A stretch of DNA of 64,000 nucleotides, taken from contig CAWBOV010000004.1 in the NCBI GenBank assembly GCA_963790525.1, positions 651,411 through 715,410 on the forward strand, read 5' to 3'. Below, piece by piece: positions 55,451-64,000 of this stretch. The notes beneath the pieces are model-generated. The model saw nothing but the letters and a program-made list of their open reading frames with translations, was not told where the DNA came from and searched no databases. Each line of letters opens with the position of its first letter. Within the stretch, counting starts at the first letter, position 1. This DNA is from CAWBOV01 sp963790525. Its GTDB lineage: Bacteria; Actinomycetota; Actinomycetes; Mycobacteriales; Jatrophihabitantaceae. A program made the position numbers and the translations under genes.

Positions 55451-56171
55451 GTGTGGCCGAGGATTTCCGCAGGGCCTGGACAACCGCTGCGACCGGCGAG
55501 GACGCCGGGCCCGAGTTGCTACCAGGCAAGTTGGCGCGGGCGGCTGCGCATGTGCTCGCCGTTGACGGGGCGAGCATGAGCCTGGTTGCAGAAGACGTGC
55601 GGGTGCCTTTAGGCGCGAGCAGCGTCGAGGCCAGTCAAGCAGAGCGGCTTCAGTTCACCGTGGGGCAAGGCCCCTGCCTGGATGCGTTGCACACCAACGC
55701 AGCGATTGTCGCGGGGGAACACGACATCGCCCTACGGTGGCCGGCATTCTTTAGCGGCCTGGTTCAACGCACCCCGTTCCGGTCGGTGCTGTCACACCCC
55801 GTCCAGGTCACCCCCGCCCAGCGCGGCGCGCTCGACCTCTACAGGACCGTCCCGGCCGCGCCGAACGACATCGATCTCGACGCCGTTGCCGTTGCCGTTG
55901 TCAGCGTCGAGATCGCCCTAGTCCTCAACACGACTACCGCGAGATCGACATCCGTGCCGTTGCCCGGACCGGCCTGGCTCCAAACCGGAACTGCCCGCGA
56001 GCGAATGCGTGTCTGGATAGCGATCGGCCTGCTCGACGCGCGCCTAGGAATCCCCGCACAATCTGCCATCGACCTGCTGCGCCGACGAGCCACCGACGAC
56101 GGACGGACCATCGACGACATCCACACGACCTCGTCCGCGGCCATCTCGAACCCGAAGACATCCTCAACTGA
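55447..56171 (+). CDS. GAF-ANTAR regulator, frame break near the C-terminus
   Basis: About 240 residues: a GAF domain (about 10-150; LAVDGASMSLVAEDVRVPLGAS, FTVGQGPCLDAL, FRSVLSHPV) and an ANTAR-like C-terminal domain (about 180-235; WIAIGLLDARLGIPAQSAIDLLRRRATDDGRTIDDI). Near 56130 two extra bases (CACAC) shift the frame. In the repaired frame it ends naturally as HDLVRGHLEPEDILN with TGA at 56169-56171, like related proteins. GTG start coupled to the upstream ANTAR-like gene. Confidence 0.75.
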
Positions 56172-56212
56172 AAGAGACGAAAGTAGGCGGTCGCGCGAGC
56201 ATAATCGAGCGC

Positions 56213-56392
56213 ATGACGCCACGCCTCTTCCGCACCCGCGGCGGCACCGAGGTCGTCGAGCAGCCACCCCGCGAGTGCCCGAACGGCCACAAGCTCGGCA
56301 AAGGCAAGTATCAAGCGTCGTGGGACCCGTCAGACGCAGGCGGGCGGAAGTACCGCTGCAACGAGTGCGGAGTGACGTGGCTAGACCGTTAA
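56213..56392 (+). CDS. 59-residue zinc-ribbon-like protein
   Basis: MTPRLFRTRGGTEVVEQPPR precedes ECPNGHKLGKGKY and a C-terminal KYRCNECGVTWLDR. The C-x3-H and C-x2-C pairs, 23 residues apart, should bind one zinc. It resembles small actinobacterial and phage zinc-ribbon proteins. The ribosome site is weak. It is too short for function prediction, but the motif geometry makes it a credible gene. Confidence 0.6.
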   Translation: MTPRLFRTRGGTEVVEQPPRECPNGHKLGKGKYQASWDPSDAGGRKYRCNECGVTWLDR

Positions 56393-56403
56393 CCGCTTGT
56401 CGA

Positions 56404-56817
56404 TTAGGCGGGGATCAAGGATCGCATTTCCGCGGTGGCCTGCGTCAGCGCTTCGGCGTCCTGGGCGTTGATCAGAGCAAGCCGAGAGGATTCCTTGATC
56501 AACGCACGGAAGGCGTCGCTAAGCCGGTTCCCGACAGTTGGGACGGTCCAATCGATGATTGCGATCACACGACCGTCAGTCTCGAGGACGAGCCGAGCCG
56601 GCGCTCCGACGCGTGAATCGAGGAAGTCTTGAATCCGCTCCGGGGGATTCTCAACGATCGTGTCCGCCGAGTCCCAATCGAGCCGCATGTGCAACCACAC
56701 GTCGTGCGGCTCCGTGTAGCCCATCATCAGCCAGGGGAGGTATGGCTCGCCGTCAGCCACAGACAGCCAAAGGGAGGGGCGACCGTTCCAATAATCGAGC
56801 ATCACACTGTCAGTCAT
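56404..56817 (-). CDS. Hypothetical protein, 137 residues
   Basis: The sequence runs TDSVMLDYWNGRPSLWLSVADGEPYLPWLMMGYTEPHDVWLHMRLDW, with alternating hydrophobic strands, then a mixed helix. No signal peptide, TM segment or known family. Its start overlaps the end of the upstream gene (56810-57223) by 8 nt, so the two form a small operon on the accessory segment. Functionally unknown; the resemblance to phage-type immunity or inhibitor proteins is not strong enough to claim. Confidence 0.6.
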   Translation of the reverse strand: MTDSVMLDYWNGRPSLWLSVADGEPYLPWLMMGYTEPHDVWLHMRLDWDSADTIVENPPERIQDFLDSRVGAPARLVLETDGRVIAIIDWTVPTVGNRLSDAFRALIKESSRLALINAQDAEALTQATAEMRSLIPA

Positions 56818-57223
56818 AGTCACGGTAGCCACCTCCGTTCTTATCGAATGCAGCTTCGAAAGCGCTGCGCTGATCATCGTTCCACGCCACAGCACCACCG
56901 GGTACGACGACTGAGATGTGATTCGGGGTTTGCCGCGGCGTGTGGTGGACGTAGAACCCACGAGACCTAAGCGCGCCCGCAGTGCACTGGCGAACGACGT
57001 CATACTCATCGGCGTCGCGCCGCCGAACGGCTAGCGTGACCTCTTGTCCCGTCAGATCTCCCCACAGCATGCTCAGATCGTGTTGCTGCGGAGCACGTGG
57101 CCTGGAGCGAAAGACCACCCGTCCAAACGTATCGATTCTGCCGTACTGGCACAGAACCGCAGTGTCGGGTACCGGCGATGACGCCCGATCCGCGGGACGC
57201 CTGAGCTTTCTCCGCGGGGGCAC
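56810..57223 (-). CDS. Hypothetical protein, 137 residues
   Basis: An Arg-rich N-terminus (PPRRKLRRPADRASS) is followed by a compact domain with LWGDLTGQEVTLAVRRRDADEYDVVRQC, SRGFYVHHTPRQTPNHISVVVP and a C-terminal WNDDQRSAFEAAFDKN helix. No family recognised. Start could be further downstream. Its stop lies inside the start region of the next gene, implying coupled translation. Confidence 0.5.
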   Translation of the reverse strand: MPPRRKLRRPADRASSPVPDTAVLCQYGRIDTFGRVVFRSRPRAPQQHDLSMLWGDLTGQEVTLAVRRRDADEYDVVRQCTAGALRSRGFYVHHTPRQTPNHISVVVPGGAVAWNDDQRSAFEAAFDKNGGGYRDYD

Positions 57224-57256
57224 GGCGACATCCTGCCATCTGAAGCATCTGCCGCC

Positions 57257-57951
57257 TCAAGTCGTGACGCTTGGCATCAGAGGTTCGGCAGTCCGACTAT
57301 GTGGCACGGTGATGCAAGGCGAGTTGTCGCTGTCCTTTAAGGTCGCTGCCACAACTTCGGACCGGTCAGCCAGTCGTCGCAGCCACCTAGGAAACGACGT
57401 GGCCCCGGCGGCGAGCACATCGCACTCGAACGCCGCGGCGAACGCTGGGGCAGCGCCCGGGACAGATGCGGCAGGCGACAGGAACATCGGCCCGACGATC
57501 TGCAAGCCCGCGGCTCGGACTGTCCCCGCCGGATCGTCGACCGTGCCCCGCATCCTCGGACCGCGCGAGGCGACGCGGACGACCGCTAACGGCCAGCGCG
57601 CCGCCGGAATTGCCCAGTCCGGTCGCGCAGCAAGATCCTCGATGTAGCCACAAAGACTCGCCAGCGTCAGCGTCAGCCTGTAGTCGCAGAGACAGCCACT
57701 CGACGGTGCACGATGCCGGCCCGACCAGCCCAGCCGCACATGCGGGAGATGTAGGCGTCGAGTCCTTCGGATGGTTGTTCGGCGTCGGGTTCGTTGCGGT
57801 ACTGCTCGATCCAGGCGAGGACGTCGGCGGCGTTGGGTGCGGTGGCCGCGGCGTGGCGGACGCGCCAGGGCAGCAGGAGGAGGACGCGCGGGTCGACGCC
57901 GCTGGCGAGGAACGGTGGTGTGGGGCCGCTTAGAAGGCGTAGGGGTCTCAT
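57257..57951 (-). pseudogene. Hypothetical protein, apparently frame-broken, ending in the att repeat
   Basis: Two readings of protein-like quality abut. 57951-57673 has FLASGVDPRVLLLLPWRVR and DVLAWIEQYRNEPDAEQPSEGLDAYISRM. The other frame continues YRLTLTLASLCGYIEDLAARPDWAIPA, then VRAAGLQIVGPMFLSPAA and PRWLRRLADRSEVVAATLKD to 57257. They may be one gene with a break near 57680. Its 5' end lies in att-like copy B, so the original start may have been replaced by integration. No known family. Confidence 0.35.
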
Positions 57952-58046
57952 CCTTGTGCTTAATCATCTATTGCTGGGGCCCACGGGGCCGCCTTCGAAC
58001 CTTGATGGCCACAGTTACCTGGTCACTGGCCCGCCGGATTCGAGAC
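57927..58046. repeat. att-like 120-nt segment, copy B
   Basis: The core CGCTTAGAAGGCG plus AGGGGTCTCA (57927-57950) matches copy A at 23 of 24 bases, and the 20-mer CCACAGTTACCTGGTCACTG (58009-58028) is identical and again 82 nt from the core start. The bases between are only partly conserved, so this is not a recent duplication. Left of the core the sequence is unrelated to the tRNA. Confidence 0.75.
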
Positions 58047-58796
58047 CCGCTTATGCCACAAGAATAGGTCGGATGGCCAAGGACGCACACCACCCGGCGC
58101 ATCCGCGTCGCGCGTGAGGTGGCGGCACTGGGCAGTGGCTACGCGCGGCGGTCCCGTCACTACACAGCGGCCTCACGCCGCAGAAAGTCGGTGGCTGAGT
58201 GGCAACGTCTACGTCGGCAGGTAAGGCATGGCCGAGACGGATATGCGTGATCGATCTGGAGAACTGCCGCGCCGGCTAACCGCAGTGCTCATTCCGGCTG
58301 CGGCTGAGGTCGATGACCGCCTCGTGACACCTGCGGCTCACTGGCCAACGGTCCGTTGCCGGGACAAGTGCGTACCCAGGCACTGGACGTTGTCACGGCC
58401 GGGCCCGCGCCGGTCCTTTGGAGGTTCCTGCGGTGGCCTACCAGTCTGGACCGGGTGCACACGCAATGCCTGCGACACGGCAGGTGCTCGCTGATACCAC
58501 TGCGGTCGGGAAGTACGCCGCGCGGCTCGTGGTCGGGCGTTGAGTCCCGTCAGACGGTCGCGATGCATGTCAGGTTCGAACCGGCCTTGAAGACGCTGGC
58601 GAACTCCTCCGCATTCGAGTTAGTACTTGCGGGCGATCGCCTGGGTCAATCTCCCCAGGGTCGCGAGAGCACAGGGGCGGAGGAACCAGCGAACCCGGCG
58701 AGGGTCGGGATCGCGATGTCGAGACAATGTCGCGCGCTGACCGTGCCGGGTGGAACGTGTATGGCTGTCGGCGATGGCCGAGCGCGCGCCCGAGGA
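58047..58796. other. Stretch without a credible gene
   Basis: Short ORFs on both strands have no ribosome site or protein-like composition (for example the 88-codon plus-strand reading at 58228-58494, which is Arg/Cys/Gly-rich). It may contain element-end sequences of the right-hand integrative element, but nothing specific was recognised. Confidence 0.4.
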
Positions 58797-59090
58797 CTAC
58801 GTGCGCTCGTGGGCTACCCGGCTCGCTGCTCGACGTCGCGCCTGCGCAGCGGCACGGGACATACGCAACATGTGCGCCCGCATCAGTTGATCGGTCCGCC
58901 GAGCTCGCTCGTGCGGTGACAGAGTGCCGTCCGGGTCGGCCTCGCGCTCGAACTTCGCGTGAAGTGCCTGCCGTGCCGGCTTGGTCGCGGCCGTTCGGTC
59001 GCGAGTGCGACCCCACCGCTCTGCAGCCGCAATACGTGCAATCAACACGCGATCAACTATGCGGGGCGTACGCCCGAGCTCCTCAGCCAT
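58797..59090 (-). CDS. Small conserved actinobacterial hypothetical protein
   Basis: 97 residues. The segment TAATKPARQALHAKFEREADPDGTLSPHERARRTDQLMRAHMLRM, followed by an Ala/Arg helix, matches a widespread family of short helical actinobacterial proteins with a DPDG-L-P-ERA-RA--ARKA core. These proteins are common on plasmids and integrative elements. Role unknown; possibly nucleic-acid binding given its basic C-terminus. Confidence 0.65.
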   Translation of the reverse strand: MAEELGRTPRIVDRVLIARIAAAERWGRTRDRTAATKPARQALHAKFEREADPDGTLSPHERARRTDQLMRAHMLRMSRAAAQARRRAASRVAHERT

Positions 59091-59602
59091 GATCGACTCC
59101 TTCGTCCAGCGCGCAGCGCAACGGCTGCCGACGGTGCGCGCGGTCCGCTTAGGCCGTCTACTAGGGCAGGTGGAATTTGGCGGGGATTAGTGCCACATTT
59201 AATGTCACGAAATGGTAACGTCGACGGCGTTCGGCGCTTGCCGAACCCTGACCACGATCCAAGCCGAGCCTCAAGTAGCAACGCCGAAGGAGCGTGCGCT
59301 AAGGACGAACCCGCCGAACTCAACAGATGTCGCGATACAGTCTGCTTAACATGGTTTGAGTCGTCCGGTGGCAAGATCCATGATGCTGTTAGCGGCCGAA
59401 TAGGTGGGTGTGGCCCTCAGCCCGGGGCCGTCCGCCATGCCGGTGCGTTCTCGATCGACGTAGGCCAGCGGTGACCCACGAGCCCTCCGGGCTCTGTGGC
59501 TGCTGCTGAGCAAGACCATCGCGACCGTTCTCGGACCTCAGCGTCGAGTAACCCGGCTGCCCGTCGGGTTAGGGCTGTCGGCGAGGTCCTCGGCGTGGGT
59601 CC
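59091..59602. other. Gap downstream of the relaxase gene
   Basis: 512 nt with no credible gene. Base composition is lower in G+C around 59180-59400 than nearby. An origin of transfer would be plausible near a relaxase gene, but no oriT-like inverted repeat was recognised. Confidence 0.4.
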
Positions 59603-62600
59603 TCAACGGTTGGCGGGCTCGCCGTTGGGGGAGTGCGCGCGGGCTCGTCGGCTGGTGCGTGGGGCCGGGGGTGCGGGTGGTCTGCGGCGGTCGGCGGTGG
59701 CCCGATCTGCTGCGGCGCGGCGCGCTTGCGCCGCGGCCTCGTCGTCTTCGCGGCTGATCGGTGCTGGGCTGCGGGTGGTTGGTCGGGTGACGTCGCCGGC
59801 GGCGTCGATGAGTCGGAAGTCGAGGCTGCGGGCCGGGTGCGTGTCCGGGAGCGGGTTGTCGGCGAGGAGGCCCGGCAGCAATGTCTGGACGTCGATGCCG
59901 CCGGTCGCTGCTTGGTCGATGGTGCGGGCAAGCGCTGGCCAGTACGGGTCGCTGCTGAGCCCGGCGTGGATCGGACTCGGCGAGTGCGGCCCACCGCTGC
60001 CCGGGCGGCGGGGGGAGCTGTGTGCGCGCCGCTGAGGTGCTGGCGGTGTCGGCTTCGGGGGTGCGCAGGATCGGTGTCCGCTCGGCGAGGTGCTTCTTGG
60101 CCAGGCCGCGCGGGTCAGCGGTCCAGGCTTCGACCGCGTCGATGACCTCGGACATGGCGGTTGGTTTCGCGATACCGGTCTGGTCCACGAGTCGGTCAGT
60201 GCGCTCGATCCAGCCGTCAGGCAGCGCGGCGATGACCTCGGCCGCGCGGCGGGTGGCGAACACGCGCCCTTCGACGGTGTCGAGTCGGTCGGTGTACTCG
60301 CTGAGCCGGGCGGCGATGACCGCGTCGGCGAGGTCGGTGGGAGCGGACAGGGCGGCGTGCAGTGCGTCGGGCCCGGCGGTTTGCAGCATCTCGGCCGGGT
60401 CCTTGCCGTCGGCGACGAGCAGGTGCTGGGGGTTTGCGTTGCGGGCGGCGAGTTGCCAGAAGGCCCGGTGGGCCGCCTTCTGACCGGCGGCGTCGGCGTC
60501 GGTGGCCACGATCGGGTCGGGTTTGCCCGCGCCGATGTGCGGACGGAGCTGGTCGGCTTGGGTGTCGGTGAACGCGGTGCCGAGCGGGGCGACGCCGACG
60601 AAGTCTCCGTCGCCGGCGAGGGTGACGGCGATGGCGTCCATCGGGCCTTCGACGAGCACCACGGCGGCGCCGTTGGCCAGCGCGGGTGTCGCTTCGGCGA
60701 GGCCGTACAGCTCGTTGCCCTTGCGGAACAGGTCGGTCTCGGCGGTGTTGAGGTACTTCGGTCCGGCCTTGGCCGATTGGCCGTCGTCACCGTCATGGGC
60801 TGGGTTGCGGCGACCGATCCAGCCGTGGATCTCGGGGTCGCCGTCAGCGTTGGCGGCCTTGATGGGGAAGACGAGGCGGTCGCGGAATTGGTCGATGACG
60901 CGGCCGGTGGAGGCGATCCGGCCAAGGCCGGCGCCGACGATCTCCTCGTCGGTCGCGCCGTGGCGGCGCAGGTGGTCGGTGAGCGCGGTCCACCGGGCGG
61001 GGGCGTAGCCGACGCTGAATCGTGCGTCGCCGTCGAGGTCGGTGCCGAGCCGGTCGGTGAGGTAGGTCGGTGCCCACGCGTCGCGGTAGTGGTCGGTGAA
61101 GAAGTCCTCGGCGAGGCTGTTGAGTTCGACGAGGCGGTCGCGGGGCACGGCGGCGGTGGCCCAGAAGTGTTCCTCGGCGGCGCGGGCGAAGTCCCGTTCT
61201 TCGGCGCGGGCATCGAGTGCGGCGTGGACTGCCGCTATCGGGTCTTCCTCGATGTCGGTGACATAACGCAGGTCTGCGCCGCCGCGGTCTGCGGCCAGGT
61301 CCTCGCGGTGCAGCGGCTCGGGCTCTGTGTCGCCGAGGTCGGGTTCGGTCAGGCTGGCCAGCCAGTCGGCGTCGAAGTGCGGGTCGGCGTCGGGCAGGGC
61401 GCGTAGGTCGTCGAGGTCGATGGGTGGCTCGTCGGCCGGGTCGGGCGGGCTGTAGCCGTCGTGGGTGGCGGCGGTGTCGGTGAGCATGCCGATCCTCCAG
61501 ACCAGGGCGGTGGCCAGTTCGTCGGGGCGTAGCGGTTCGTCCTCGGGTTGGCCGCCGAGGAGCAGGTCGTGGGCGGTGGTGAGCAGTTGCTCGGCGTCCC
61601 AGCCGTCGCGGCGGGCGTGGGTGACGGCGGCGACCAGGGCGGGCCAGGCGGGGTCGGCAAGCACCCGGTCGGCGGCGTCGGCGCCGACGATGTCGCCCAG
61701 CACGGGTGTCCAGTCCGGGCGCAGCGTGTCAGACACCGAGTGGTCGGTGGCGGCGGTGGCGGCGGGGGACAGGTGCCGCGATAGGCGCCACCACAGTGCG
61801 GCGGCGGGCTGTTCGTCGGGCAGCGGCGACTCGCCGCCGACGGCGTGGGTGAGGCTGGTGATGTCGATGCCGGCCCGCTCGGCGATGGTGAGCCGGTCGG
61901 CGAGTGTGGTCCAGTACGGGTCGGCGGTGATCCGCTCGTCGATGCTGTCAGCGAGGGGCTTCCAGCGGGCGGTCGCAGCTCGCGGGTCGCCGAGCAGTCG
62001 GGTGACGCGTTGGTCCAGTGCTCGTTGGGCGCGGGCGTCGGCGGCGGCCGGTAGGGGCGGGCCGGTGGGTCGCCGGTCGGTGTCGGGCACGTCGTTAGCC
62101 GCTCGCCACACGGCCAGGTCCGCCGCGAGCGCGGGGTCGCGGTCGATGATCGTGAGCGCCCAGCCCGGTGCGCTGGTCGGTGTCCAGCCGTTGGCCCGGG
62201 CGGCGACCTCGGTAGCCGTCGCGCTGACCTGGGTGGCGCGGTCGCGTAGGTAGGTGCCCCACTCGGGGTCGGCGGACAGGGCGTCGGGGACTGCGGGCAG
62301 CCACGACAGCGGTGATCCGGTTCCGCTGCTGGTGGTGGAGCGGCGCCCGGTCGGGTCGAGGCGCCAGTCGAGCACGGCGGCGACGTCGCGGGCGTCGGCC
62401 AGGCCGCGGTCGGAGCGGAGCGCGTGGCGCAGCATGTCGGTCGGGTCGTGCCCGTCGACGGCGCACAGGGCCAGGTGTGCGCGCAGCGTCGGGTAGGCCT
62501 CGTGCCGGGTGAGACCGGGCAGCGCGGACTCGGCGGCGGTGTCGATGCGGCTCATCGCGTCGGCGCCGTGCTCGCGTGTGAGGTAGTCGACGGCCGCGGT

Positions 62601-64000
62601 AGTGAGTGAGTCGTAGTAGCGGTCCGCTGCGGCGGCCAGGCGGGTGGCGGGGTCGGCGAGGGCTCGGGCTTGGCTTGCGGCCGAGACGGGGGCGCCGTCG
62701 CGGGCGAGCACGCGGGTGAGGATGTCGACGGCGGTGGGTGGCAGCAGCGCGTCTCGGGTGATGACGGCGTGCTCGTCGCCGTCGCCGGCGGTGGTGAGGT
62801 GGACGTGGTTGGCGTGGCGGCCGCGGGTCATGGCGACGTAGAGCAGCTGGCGGGACTCACTCGCCGGTCGCGACGGTGTAGCAGGTGTCGGCGGTGATGC
62901 CCTGCGCGCCGTGCACGGTGGAGGCGTAGCCGAGGGACACGTGCTCGGCGACGTAGTCGGCGGGCAGGGTGATGTGGCGGCCGGTGTCGTGGTGGATGAC
63001 GTCCAACGCGCCGGACTCGCGGACCCGCTCGACCAGCCAGCGGTCGCCGTTCTTGACCCAGTCGTGCGCGCCGATCGGGATCTTGCGGTTGTTCTGTCGG
63101 GTGATGATCGCGTCCCCGGCCGATGCTTGGGACTGGTCGGCGAGGGTCACCTGACGCCCGACCGGAGCGGGGTGAATGTCGAGGCGATCGCGTCGTGCGC
63201 GGTCGTTCAACTCGGCGACCAGGTCTCGGGTGGGGGCGAGCATGATGCTGTCCCGACCGGCGGCCCGGTCGGCGGACCAGGCGGTGTAGGCGTCGTCGGT
63301 GGCGGTGGTGAGGTCGCCGACGTGGATGCGGTTGTTGTCGATGTAGTAGGCGATCGCGGCCGAATCTCCGTCGCGCAGGGCGAGCGATGCGGCTCCTTCG
63401 GCGTGGTTGGGTGCCCCGGTGATGGGGTCGGTAAACCGCATGACCTGCGACAGGGTGACCGCGCCGTGGACCTCGGAGATGTCGCGCAGCACGCCGCCGG
63501 CGCCGATCGCGGCGAGCTGCTGGTTATCGCCGATCAGCCGCACCGAGCCGCCGCGGTCGAGGACGTACTCGATCGCTTTGGCCAGGTCCGGGGTGCCGGC
63601 CATCCCGGCCTCGTCGATGACGACCAGGGTGTCCGGGCCGATCGCGGTCACCCAGTTCGGGACGGCGATGCCTGTCTCCAGGGAGTGGATCAGCTTGGCG
63701 AGAGTGTCGGTGCTGGTGCCGATCTCCTCTCGCAGCACGGCCGCCGCGGCGGCGGATGGAGCCAGCCCGACAACCGTGCCGCCATCGCCGGTCCACGCAC
63801 GAGACAGCACCCGCATCGCGGTCGTCTTGCCGGTGCCTGCTGGCGCGAGTGCGAGTTGCACGCGGGCACCGGAGGTGGCCAGCTCCCGGACGAGCTGCAC
63901 CTGTCCTGGGTTGAGCTCGACACCGTTGGCCATCGATTCGAGCAGCGCGATGTCGATCGTGCCGGTGCCGATGGTGCGGCCGTCGGTGCGGGCGGCGGCC
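59603..64000 (-). CDS. MobF-type relaxase-helicase with C-terminal primase domain (partial, frame-broken)
   Basis: The gene enters from the right edge. 64000-62857 encodes a TraA/RecD-type helicase: Walker A LALAPAGTGKTTAM, Walker B VVIDEAGM, and ASTVHGAQGITAD; the next frame resumes with SRQLLYVAMTRGR (helicase motif VI). A break of one base lies near 62857. A long helical linker (about 62700-61250) precedes a DnaG-like primase core: FSVGYAPARWTALTDHL, then VVLVEGPMDAIAVTLAG and DPIVATDADAAGQKA (toprim E and DxD). Near 59960 a second shift moves to the frame ending GEPANR at 59603. The N-terminal relaxase domain is outside the window. Nicking and unwinding DNA for conjugation, with priming in the recipient, is the expected role. 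Confidence 0.85.

Noticed and set aside
58228..58494. 88-codon plus-strand ORF
   Set aside because: Composition is rich in Arg, Gly and Cys without a pattern, it has no ribosome site and no recognised family.

Overview
The window is high-GC DNA from an actinobacterium. The evidence is WhiB-type and ANTAR regulators, IdeR/DtxR-type iron boxes, a Tat-exported EfeB, a FliA/WhiG-type sigma factor and frequent GTG starts. The genus cannot be fixed from sequence reading alone; a free-living lineage with type IV pili is likely.

Layout. (1) 0-6.8 kb: an efeUOB ferrous iron uptake operon with two iron boxes, then a universal stress protein, an azoreductase-like flavoprotein and ribokinase. (2) 7-13.9 kb: a secreted PQQ-type beta-propeller protein, a frame-broken MgtA-type P-ATPase, a DedA-like protein, a small P-loop kinase, tRNA-Lys, a ROK regulator and tRNA-His. 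(3) 14-20.6 kb: oligoribonuclease, a pterin dehydratase, two diguanylate cyclases, an M3 peptidase and a K+ channel. (4) 20.8-27.1 kb: a second propeller paralogue, a phosphoesterase lipoprotein, uxaC/uxuB, a stress protein, WhiB and a GNAT acetyltransferase. (5) 27.6-41.7 kb: a complete type IVa-like pilus locus. It holds a FliA/WhiG-type sigma factor, pilB, pilT, pilC, pilA, pilD, pilM, pilN and pilO, plus three unusual minor prepilins: a 972-residue Ig/FN3/LamG-like one, a PilW-like one and one with ricin-type lectin repeats. FliA-like promoter matches lie about 75 nt upstream of both pilA and pilB. (6) 42-46 kb: a large secreted subtilase-fold protein with sedolisin-like catalytic signatures. 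(7) 46.8-64 kb: accessory DNA. It contains an IS481-family element, a tRNA-Arg 3' fragment, a 120-nt att-like segment that recurs 9.7 kb further on, a cargo segment rich in ANTAR regulators, and the C-terminal part of a MobF relaxase-helicase-primase that runs off the right edge.

How the parts fit. The pilus locus looks self-contained: two ATPases, platform, alignment proteins, peptidase, major pilin and an adhesive tip set, with a dedicated alternative sigma factor as the likely switch. The right-hand third looks like tandem accretion of integrative elements beside a tRNA-Arg.

Caution. At least eleven conserved genes carry single-base frame breaks (efeU, efeB, mgtA-like, M3 peptidase, pilC, pilA, subtilase, transposase, an ANTAR gene, relaxase and others). 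They are spread over core and accessory DNA and are often several per gene. Residual sequencing indels are the simplest explanation, so apparent pseudogenes here should not be taken at face value.
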